Source: RCIO01 sp965232405 (GTDB lineage Bacteria; Pseudomonadota; Alphaproteobacteria; Rhizobiales; Rhizobiaceae). From it: a stretch of DNA of 64,000 nt. The stretch is taken from the NCBI GenBank assembly GCA_965232405.1, contig OZ246966.1:3596001-3660000 (forward strand), read 5' to 3'. A program made the translations under genes and the position numbers. Positions 50,248 through 57,287 of this stretch are shown here, in pieces; within the stretch, counting starts at the first letter, position 1, and every line of letters starts with the position of its first letter. Below the pieces are notes generated by a model. The model was not told the DNA's origin. It worked only from the letters and a program-made list of their open reading frames with translations, and did not search any database.

Positions 50248-51579
50248 TCACTCCGCCGCCAATTGCAGCTCGGCAGGCTCGATATGCCGGGTGTCGCGCC
50301 ACGGAATACGCGCGCCCAGCGCCTCGGCGGCATTGAGGCCTGAACGCAGCCCGTCCTCGTGGAAACCGTGGCCGGTCCATGCACCGGCAAACCATGTGCG
50401 GCGCATGCCCTGAATGTCGTCAAGCCGGGCCTGCGCCGACAATGCGCGGGCGTCGAACTGCGGATGGTCGTAGCTCCACTCGCCAAACACCAGCTCCTCG
50501 CGCGGCTCGATGGCCGGGTTGAGCGACACGAAAAGCGGGCAGGTGAGGTCGATGCCCTGCAGGCGGTTCATCCAGTAGGTGACGCAGACCTCTTCTTCGC
50601 CCGTGTTGCGCAGATAGTTCCATGCAGACCATGTGCGACGGCGCTTGGGCATCAGGCGGGGATCGCGGTGCAGCACCACCCGGTTTGGCCGGTAAGGGAT
50701 TGCGGACAGGACGGCCCGCTCTTCCCGCGAGGCGTCGCCCAGCATGGCAAGCGCCTGGTCGCTGTGTGAGGCGATAACCACTTCGTCGAAACGTTCTGGC
50801 GCGGCACCTTTCGACCAGATTGTGACGCCGAGCGAGTCGCGAATGATCGTCTGGACCGGCTGGCCGGTGCGGATATCGTCGACCGGCGTCAGAAGGCGTT
50901 CGAGATAGTTGCGTGCGCCACCCTTGACCGTGCGCCAGACCGGACGCTCCCAATGGATCAGCCGATGGTTCTCGAAGAAGGAAATGAAACTGGCAGCTGG
51001 GTAGTCGAGCATCTGCACCCGCGGTGTGGACCAGATCGCCGCCGCCATGGGGATCAGGTAATTGTCGCGGAACTCAGGCGAGAAGCGTCGGAAGTCGAGA
51101 TACTCACCGATCGTGCGGGCTCCCAGCGTGCCGTTGTCACGGTCGGTGACGCAAATCGCGTTGAAACGAAATATTTCGCGCAGCATGCGCAGGAATGTCG
51201 GCGAGACGAGGTTTCTGGCTTGGGCAAAGACAGTGCTGACGCTCTGTCCGCTCCATTCCATTTTCCCGCCATCGAGCGACAGGGAAAAACCCATATTGCT
51301 TTCGATGATTTCGACGCCAAGCGCGGAAAACAGAGCTGTCAGTTCCGGATAATTGTTCTCGTTGTAGACAATGAACCCGGTATCGACCGAGATCTTGCGG
51401 CCGTCATAGTCGATATCGACCGTTGCCGTGTGCCCGCCGGGGCGCGGCTCCGATTCATATAGGGTTACGTCGGCCGTGGGTGAAAGCGCCCAGGCGGCGG
51501 ATGCGCCGGAAATTCCTGAGCCAATGACTGCGATCCTCTTACGGCCCGCGTTTCCCCTGCTGATCGGAATGATGTTCAT
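50248..51579 (-). CDS. FAD/NAD-binding amine-oxidase-like oxidoreductase (COG2907)
   Basis: 443 aa from the ATG at 51577-51579. FAD site IAVIGSGISGASAAWAL near residue 16 and ESEPRPGGHTATVDI. The C-terminal FAWA-type FAD closure (WFAGAWTGHGFHEDGLRSGLNAAEALG) matches carotenoid- and lipid-desaturase-like flavoproteins. Members accompany DUF1365 and CFA-like methyltransferases. The substrate is probably a modified fatty acid in the membrane. The start overlaps the end of phrB by 41 bases. Confidence 0.9.
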   Translation of the reverse strand: MNIIPISRGNAGRKRIAVIGSGISGASAAWALSPTADVTLYESEPRPGGHTATVDIDYDGRKISVDTGFIVYNENNYPELTALFSALGVEIIESNMGFSLSLDGGKMEWSGQSVSTVFAQARNLVSPTFLRMLREIFRFNAICVTDRDNGTLGARTIGEYLDFRRFSPEFRDNYLIPMAAAIWSTPRVQMLDYPAASFISFFENHRLIHWERPVWRTVKGGARNYLERLLTPVDDIRTGQPVQTIIRDSLGVTIWSKGAAPERFDEVVIASHSDQALAMLGDASREERAVLSAIPYRPNRVVLHRDPRLMPKRRRTWSAWNYLRNTGEEEVCVTYWMNRLQGIDLTCPLFVSLNPAIEPREELVFGEWSYDHPQFDARALSAQARLDDIQGMRRTWFAGAWTGHGFHEDGLRSGLNAAEALGARIPWRDTRHIEPAELQLAAE

Positions 51580-53017
51580 GCCTGCCCCGCATTGTCTGAT
51601 AAGCCGCAAGCGCGCGGTCGCGTGCCTGCTTGTGGTCGATCAGAGCTACGGAATAGGCGGGATGAAGTTTCACGCCGGCTGCGGATTTGTCGCCGTTCGG
51701 TTTGTGAACACTCCGTTCATCGGCGCCGGCGAGTTCGGGAACGAATTCGCGCACATAGCGGCCATCGGGGTCGAACTTCTCACCCTGCAGAACAGGATTG
51801 AAGATGCGGAAATAGGGCGCGGCATCCGCACCCGAACCGGCTACCCATTGCCAGCTTGCAGGATTGTTGGCGGGGTCGGCGTCTACCAGCGTGTCCCAGA
51901 ACCATTCTTCGCCCTCGCGCCAGTCGATCAGGAGATGCTTGGTCAGGAACGAAGCGGCGACCATGCGCACGCGGTTGTGCATCCAGCCGGTTTGCCACAG
52001 CTGGCGCATGCCGGCATCGACGATCGCGTAGCCTGTCCGCCCCTCTTGCCAGCCTGAAAGCGCCTGACCGTCCTCGCGCCAGGGAAAGGCGTCGAAGTCC
52101 CGGTTGAAATTGGTGCGGGCAAGGTCCGGATTGTGAAACAAAAGGTGCCAGCAGAATTCGCGCCAGACGAGTTCCTTGCGGAATTTGAGAACATCGTCAT
52201 TCGTGGCGTCAGGCAGACCCGACAGCGCGTGCCAGATCTGGAAGGGCGTGATTTCGCCATTGGCGAGGTGAGGCGAAAGGCGCGAGGTGTATTCGCGATC
52301 GGGACGGTCGCGGCCTTCGGCATAATGCTCCAGCGCATCATCAATGAAATCTGCCAGCCGCTGCTGCGCCCCGGCTTCGCCGGGTGTGCAGCTGTCGCGC
52401 AGGCCACCAGCCCAGTCAGGTTTGGTTGGCGTCAGATCCCATTGGTCGAGGTCATCGCTCGGCAGATCGCCGCCGAAAGCCTTGATCTCGTCGGGCGGTG
52501 ACAGCGGCGCACGAAACTCACCCGCCGTTGAAAGTGCACGCCAGAACGGCGTGTAGACCTTGTAGAAGCCGCCGCTGCCGGTTTTCAGCCGCCAGGGCTC
52601 GTGCAGAAGCTGCCCCTCGAAGCTCTCGCAGGCGATGCCGCGATCCCTGAGCGAGGACATGAGCTCCTTGTCCACCTCAATCGCAGGCGGATCGTAACGC
52701 CGGTTCCACAGCACCATGTCGGCGCCGGTACGTTCGATGATGTCATCGACGATCTGCGGGGTTTCGCCGCGTCTAAGTGTGAGCCGCAGGCCAAGCCGCT
52801 TCAGGTCATCGGCGAGGGCGGTGAGGGAGTGGTGCAGCCACCAGCGCCGCGCGCCGCCAAGCGGTCTGATACCGGGCGATACCTCGTCAAGAACGAACAC
52901 CGCCACAACCGGCTTGCCGCTTTGCGCCGCCGCCGTGAGGGCGCGATTGTCCGCCAGCCTCAGATCATGGCGGAACAAGACGATGACTGGCTTGTCGGGG
53001 TCACCGGTCGAGGACAT
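51539..53017 (-). CDS. phrB: Deoxyribodipyrimidine photolyase (class I CPD)
   Basis: 492 aa. N-terminal antenna domain (VLFRHDLRLADNRAL, FVLDEVSPGIRPLGGARRWWLHHSL). C-terminal FAD domain with EYTSRLSPHLANGEITP, ELVWREFCWHLLFHNPDL, GYAIVDAGMRQLWQTGWMHNRVRMVAASFL and DADPANNPASWQWVAGSGADAAPYFRIFNP. These are the FAD- and dimer-binding signatures. It repairs UV-induced pyrimidine dimers with blue light. It leads the four-gene operon with the lipid-modifying genes. Confidence 0.95.
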   Translation of the reverse strand: MSSTGDPDKPVIVLFRHDLRLADNRALTAAAQSGKPVVAVFVLDEVSPGIRPLGGARRWWLHHSLTALADDLKRLGLRLTLRRGETPQIVDDIIERTGADMVLWNRRYDPPAIEVDKELMSSLRDRGIACESFEGQLLHEPWRLKTGSGGFYKVYTPFWRALSTAGEFRAPLSPPDEIKAFGGDLPSDDLDQWDLTPTKPDWAGGLRDSCTPGEAGAQQRLADFIDDALEHYAEGRDRPDREYTSRLSPHLANGEITPFQIWHALSGLPDATNDDVLKFRKELVWREFCWHLLFHNPDLARTNFNRDFDAFPWREDGQALSGWQEGRTGYAIVDAGMRQLWQTGWMHNRVRMVAASFLTKHLLIDWREGEEWFWDTLVDADPANNPASWQWVAGSGADAAPYFRIFNPVLQGEKFDPDGRYVREFVPELAGADERSVHKPNGDKSAAGVKLHPAYSVALIDHKQARDRALAAYQTMRGRHEHHSDQQGKRGP

Positions 53018-53199
53018 GAGGGCCGCCGTGATCTTTGTTGAAGGTGAAGGGGCGAAGGAGAGGCAAATCTAGTGCCCCGCCGCCTTTCGGCAAGTCTGGG
53101 CGCCTGCGACGATTCCGCTTTCAGCTTCGCGAAAGAACCGTGCGAGTTTCCGGCGCGGATGCGCCTGAAACAGCGTGAAAATTCAGACTTTTGGAAAAG

Positions 53200-53274
53200 T
53201 GGCTCCCCGGGCCGGATTCGAACCAGCGACCAACCGGTTAACAGCCGGTTGCTCTACCGCTGAGCTACCGGGGA
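53200..53274 (-). tRNA. tRNA-Asn (anticodon GTT)
   Basis: 75 bases with encoded CCA on the minus strand. Acceptor TCCCCGG/CCGGGGA; anticodon loop CTGTTAA within ACCGG/CCGGT gives GTT; T arm GGTTCGAATCC. Class I cloverleaf complete. Confidence 0.97.
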
Positions 53275-53458
53275 ACAGCCGCGCTCGCGAACGGCGGAGC
53301 CTATAGCAAACAGTCCGGGCTTTGCAAAGCGCGAGCCGGGCAAAAATTTCTGCAGTCAAAAAACGCTCGCAATCGGGGCACAAGGGCATCACATATGCGC
53401 GCAACCGCCAGCGATATTGGCTGGTGCAAAAGCGCGGAACAAGGCCTTCCTCAAACCC

Positions 53459-53767
53459 ATGAACGTCAATCCGGACATCCCAAACAGCACAGACGCCGTC
53501 GCCGGACCCGCCGGGCAACCGGAGCCCCCCGAAGAGCGGCCCGTGCGCATTCGCATTGCCGGGCGCACGATAGCATTGCCGCGTTCGCGCCTGTTGCGCA
53601 CGGCTCTCGGCGTCTTGCTGGTACTGCTTGGAACGCTGGGTTTTCTGCCCGTACTGGGATTCTGGATGATCCCGCTGGGCCTGCTTGTGCTGTCCTATGA
53701 CTTCGCTCTTATCAGACGGCTGCGTCGCCGCGTCGCGGTGTGGTGGGGCAAGCGCAAGGCAAAGTGA
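53459..53767 (+). CDS. Small integral membrane protein
   Basis: 102 aa from the ATG at 53459 (MNVNPDIPNST). An acidic/Pro-rich N-terminal 40 residues, then two hydrophobic helices (LLRTALGVLLVLLGTLGF and LPVLGFWMIPLGLLVLSYDF) with a Pro between, and a basic tail (RRLRRRVAVWWGKRKAK). This arrangement is frequent in rhizobial hypothetical proteins. No function known. It is flanked by tRNA-Asn (opposite strand) and tRNA-Cys. Confidence 0.7.
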   Translation: MNVNPDIPNSTDAVAGPAGQPEPPEERPVRIRIAGRTIALPRSRLLRTALGVLLVLLGTLGFLPVLGFWMIPLGLLVLSYDFALIRRLRRRVAVWWGKRKAK

Positions 53768-53874
53768 CGCACGGGCGACCGTGCGGCTGAGGAATCGGTT
53801 CGCAAAGCGCGCCACTATCTTGACGCCGGATTCCCCGCAACCTATTGAACCGCCTGCGCTGCGGCGAACCGTGG

Positions 53875-53948
53875 GGCCTCGTGGCGGAGTGGTTACGCAG
53901 AGGACTGCAAATCCTTGCACCCCGGTTCGATTCCGGGCGAGGCCTCCA
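53875..53948 (+). tRNA. tRNA-Cys (anticodon GCA)
   Basis: 74 bases with encoded CCA. Acceptor GGCCTCG/CGAGGCC, discriminator T; anticodon loop CTGCAAA in AGGA/TCCT gives GCA; T arm CCGG-TTCGATT-CCGG. Confidence 0.96.
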
Positions 53949-54037
53949 TTTTCCCGCAGCCGTGCGCGGCCACCTTCGGCTATGATGGTTGCGCAGGTGA
54001 GGGGGCGTCTTTGGCGCCACAACCGGGCGAAGGCGAC

Positions 54038-54712
54038 ATGAGCGGCGAATTCGAGCAGCGCAGAGTGAAGATGGTCGATGGGCAGTTGCGCACGACCGAC
54101 GTAACCGATGCGGCGGTTCTGGACGCGATGTTGTCCGTGCCGCGTGAGGAATTCGTTCCCAAGTCCCGCGCCGAGCTTGCTTATATCGACGAGGATATTG
54201 AGGTGAGTGCCGCGACAGGCGGTGCGTCGGCCCGCTACCTGATGGAGCCGTCTCCTTTCGCAAAGCTGCTGCAACTTGCCGAAATCGGATCGTCTGAATT
54301 CGTGCTCGATGTTGGCTGCGCGACCGGCTACTCCAGCGCCGTGCTTTCGCTGATGGCGAGTTCGGTGGTGGCGCTGGAAAGCGATGAAGCGCTTGCCGAC
54401 GGTGCGAGCGAGCGGCTTTCCGAACTGGGCTATGACAATGTCGCGGTGGTGACCGGCGATCTGAAGGCCGGATGCGCCGATGAAGCGCCATTCGACGTTA
54501 TCCTGCTGGGTGGCGCCGTGGACCATGTGCCCGACGAATTGCTGGGCCAGCTTCGCGAAGGCGGGCGCCTCGTCGCTGTTGTCGGCCACGGAAATGCCGG
54601 CGCGGCACATATTTTCTACAACGCCGATGGCATCGTGACCGGGCGCAAGGCATTCAATGCCGCGGTGCGTCCGCTGCCCGGTTTCGAGCGCGAGGCCGAG
54701 TTTCAGTTCTGA
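54038..54712 (+). CDS. pcm: Protein-L-isoaspartate O-methyltransferase family protein
   Basis: 224 aa from the ATG at 54038 (MSGEFEQRRVKMVDGQL). SAM-binding FVLDVGCATGYSSAVLSLM; the N-terminal PCMT features RREEFVPKS-like (VPREEFVPKSRAELAYIDED) are present. The rhizobial members are short and lack part of the acceptor loop of E. coli Pcm, and are found just upstream of tolC. It should methylate isoaspartyl residues to start their repair, although activity of this subgroup is not established. Confidence 0.85.
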   Translation: MSGEFEQRRVKMVDGQLRTTDVTDAAVLDAMLSVPREEFVPKSRAELAYIDEDIEVSAATGGASARYLMEPSPFAKLLQLAEIGSSEFVLDVGCATGYSSAVLSLMASSVVALESDEALADGASERLSELGYDNVAVVTGDLKAGCADEAPFDVILLGGAVDHVPDELLGQLREGGRLVAVVGHGNAGAAHIFYNADGIVTGRKAFNAAVRPLPGFEREAEFQF

Positions 54713-54728
54713 GACCAAAGCGCAACAC

Positions 54729-54746
54729 CTGCCAATTCCTTGGCAG
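54729..54746 (+). terminator. Hairpin between pcm and tolC
   Basis: CTGCCAA-TTCC-TTGGCAG is a perfect 7-bp stem 17 bases after the pcm stop. No long T run, so it may be a weak terminator or processing site. Confidence 0.4.
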
Positions 54747-54875
54747 CACAGAAACCGCGCCTCTTATATTGTTTCTTGAACTCACTATATCCGCCGTGTA
54801 GCCATTAACCTGGCTCTCGGTGAGGGGACTCCCGGGCCAAACTGATTAAATTTCGGCCGCTGTTTTCGGCTGTTA

Positions 54876-56261
54876 GTGAGGTGGGTTGTGTTCCCAGTTC
54901 GTCGGAGTGTCGTGGGCGTATTGGCGCTTTCGGTAGCGCTCGCATTTTCCGCACCGGCTTCCGCCGAGACCATCATGGGCGCGCTGGGCAAGGCCTATCG
55001 CAACAACTCCAGCCTGAACTCCGAACGTGCCGGAACGCGCGTGACCGATGAAGGCGTCGCCATCGCCAAATCGGGCTACCGGCCCACGGTCTCGGCGTCG
55101 ACCGGACTGACCTTCGCGCGCACTTCCGCGCTTGGCGGCCGCTCCATCACTTCAGGCTCGTTCGGCATCGAGATCAACCAGATGATCTTCGATGGCTTCC
55201 AGACCAAGAACAACGTAGCCGCCGCCGAAGCGCAGGTGCGGGCGTCGCAGCAGGCGCTGCGCAACACCGTGCAGAACACGCTGTTCGACGCCGCTTCCGC
55301 CTATATGGACGTGATCCGCGACCGGCAGATTGCAGCGCTGCGCCAGCGCAATCTCGAATTCCTTGCAGAACAGGTACGCGCCGCCCGCTCGCGCTTTGAA
55401 GTGGGCGAGGGAACGCGAACCGACGTTGCCCAGGCCGAAGCGAGCCGCCAGTCGGCGGTTGCGCAGCTCAGCGCCGCGCGCGCCCAGGTGCTGGCGAGCG
55501 CCGCACTCTACCGTCAGGTCGTTGGTGAAGACCCGGGCCGCCTCGAAAGCGCCGGTCCTCTATCCAGACTGCTGCCGCGCTCGGTCGATGAAGCATTCGC
55601 GATCGCGGCCAAGGCCCACCCGGCCATTATGGCTTCGGAGCATCTGGTGGACGCCGCCGCGTTTTCGGTGAAGTCGAGCGAAGGCGCGCTGCTTCCTCGT
55701 CTGTCGGCAACGGCGGGCGTGAGCCGCAGCTTCTCCAACGGTATACCGGCGCTGCCGTCTGATGGCGCGACCAACTCCGCCTCGATCGGCGCGGCGCTGA
55801 CTGTGCCGATCTATCAGGGCGGCCGTGCTTCGGCGACCGTGCGGCAGCGCAAGCAGTCGCTCGGGCAGGCGCGCATCAATGTCGATGTGACTCACGACCA
55901 GGTTCGCAACGCGGTTGCGTCCGCCTGGGCGCAATATCAGGCTTCGCGTGAAGCGGTCGGCGCAAATCGCGAGGTCGTCTCGGCAGCGCAGCTGGCGCTT
56001 AACGGCGTGATCGAGGAACTCAATGTCGGCCAGCGCACGACGCTGGACGTTCTCAACGCACAGGCGGACGTGAACGCAGCGCAGATCAATCTTGCAAGTG
56101 CCGAGCACGACGTGGTGGTTGCAAGTTATGCGATCCTGTCGGCGGTCGGCCGGTTGTCGATTGGCAATCTCGGCCTCGGTGTCGAGGAATACGATCCCGA
56201 AGAGCACTATCAGGCCGTCAAGGACAAATGGTTCGGCCTGCGGACTCCCGACGGCCGCTGA
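54876..56261 (+). CDS. tolC: TolC-family outer-membrane efflux protein
   Basis: 461 aa from the GTG at 54876; the GTG at 54888 (MFPVRRSVVG), with GAGGTG before it, is a good alternative. Signal peptide (VLALSVALAFSAPASA). Two OEP repeats form the TolC barrel and tunnel: SEIRSFFG-type pattern in RTSALGGRSITSGSFGIEINQMIFDG, DYMDVIRDRQ region, and GVIEELNVGQRTTLDVLNAQADV. It should act as outer-membrane channel for type I secretion and RND or MFS efflux; in S. meliloti TolC is needed for exopolysaccharide and secreted-protein export. Confidence 0.94.
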   Translation: MRWVVFPVRRSVVGVLALSVALAFSAPASAETIMGALGKAYRNNSSLNSERAGTRVTDEGVAIAKSGYRPTVSASTGLTFARTSALGGRSITSGSFGIEINQMIFDGFQTKNNVAAAEAQVRASQQALRNTVQNTLFDAASAYMDVIRDRQIAALRQRNLEFLAEQVRAARSRFEVGEGTRTDVAQAEASRQSAVAQLSAARAQVLASAALYRQVVGEDPGRLESAGPLSRLLPRSVDEAFAIAAKAHPAIMASEHLVDAAAFSVKSSEGALLPRLSATAGVSRSFSNGIPALPSDGATNSASIGAALTVPIYQGGRASATVRQRKQSLGQARINVDVTHDQVRNAVASAWAQYQASREAVGANREVVSAAQLALNGVIEELNVGQRTTLDVLNAQADVNAAQINLASAEHDVVVASYAILSAVGRLSIGNLGLGVEEYDPEEHYQAVKDKWFGLRTPDGR

Positions 56262-56444
56262 CCGCGCGAAAGCGCGCATCTTACCCTACGAAAGTCTCGC
56301 ATCAATGCTGTGCGCAATCGGCGATTAAGTTTCGTTGCCGGATTAAATCCTGCTGACAATTTCGTTACTCTGTTAATGATTCGGATGATCCGAACCGGGC
56401 GGCGTACCCACTCGCCGGCACAATGAGAGGCGGCAAGCGGATTT

Positions 56445-57140
56445 ATGGCACAGGCGAGCAGCGTTCCGGCGCGCGAACCTTCAATGGAAGAGATTCTCGC
56501 ATCGATCCGCCGGATAATCGAAGATAGCGACAGCGTTGCCGCACCGGGGGGAGTTCCTGCCGGTGGGGATGCAGACCACGGTGCGGCAAACGAGGCAGCA
56601 GCGCAGGTCACGCACGAAACCGAACAGGTGGCTAACCAGAACGCCTCCGAAGAGGTTTCGGCCGATATCGAGGCGTTCCGTTCCGAGCTGTCGGAACCCT
56701 CGCATGATCCCGTGTCTGCGCCGGTCGAGGAAGATCGGCCGGAGCCGGAAAGTGTCGCTCCGCAGGCTGAACCCGACAGTTTCGCTGACGACGAATACGC
56801 CGAACCCGCACCGGCGGTAGAGGCGCACGTCCCGAATGAGCCGGCTGCTGCACCCGCCGGGCACTTCGAGCCCAGATCGGAACCTGTGACACACGCACCT
56901 TTGGGCAATCAGGCGCCGGCGCGCACCTCCATCATTTCGGAGACGGCGGAGCGGCAGGTGGCGGCTGCGTTCGAGGAGTTGTCGGACGCATTCGCGGCAA
57001 GCCAGAAGCGCAGCTTTGACGAGATTGCCGAAGACCTGATGCGACCAATGCTCCAGGACTGGCTCGACAACAATCTGCCGTTGCTGGTGGAGCGTCTCGT
57101 GCGCGAGGAAATCGAACGGGTTGCCCGCGGCGCTCGCTGA
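56445..57140 (+). CDS. popZ: PopZ-like cell-pole organising protein (DUF2497)
   Basis: 231 aa. N-terminal conserved motif EPSMEEILASIRRIIEDS, an acidic, Pro/Glu-rich disordered middle (residues 35-165), and the C-terminal oligomerisation region (SFDEIAEDLMRPMLQDWLDNNLPLLVERLVREEIERVARG). This is the three-part design of PopZ, which condenses at one cell pole and holds the ParB-origin complex and regulators. Located between tolC and valS, as in other Rhizobiales. Confidence 0.93.
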   Translation: MAQASSVPAREPSMEEILASIRRIIEDSDSVAAPGGVPAGGDADHGAANEAAAQVTHETEQVANQNASEEVSADIEAFRSELSEPSHDPVSAPVEEDRPEPESVAPQAEPDSFADDEYAEPAPAVEAHVPNEPAAAPAGHFEPRSEPVTHAPLGNQAPARTSIISETAERQVAAAFEELSDAFAASQKRSFDEIAEDLMRPMLQDWLDNNLPLLVERLVREEIERVARGAR

Positions 57141-57287
57141 GGCCAAGCGGCATTTTCGCCGATCAGATTTGAAATCGCGGGACGGCGCCCGCGCGGTGGC
57201 ACAGGCGTGTTGATGCCGTTCTGATTGACTTGTCGGGGGCCTTCCGGTTTACACCGGCCCGACAATTTCCTTCTTGCCGGACATCAG

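Noticed and set aside
54740..54875. Housekeeping promoter for tolC in the AT-richer stretch before it
   Set aside because: CTTGAAC near 54775 is a fair -35, but no -10 lies at the right distance; CTATAT at 54785 has no matching -35.
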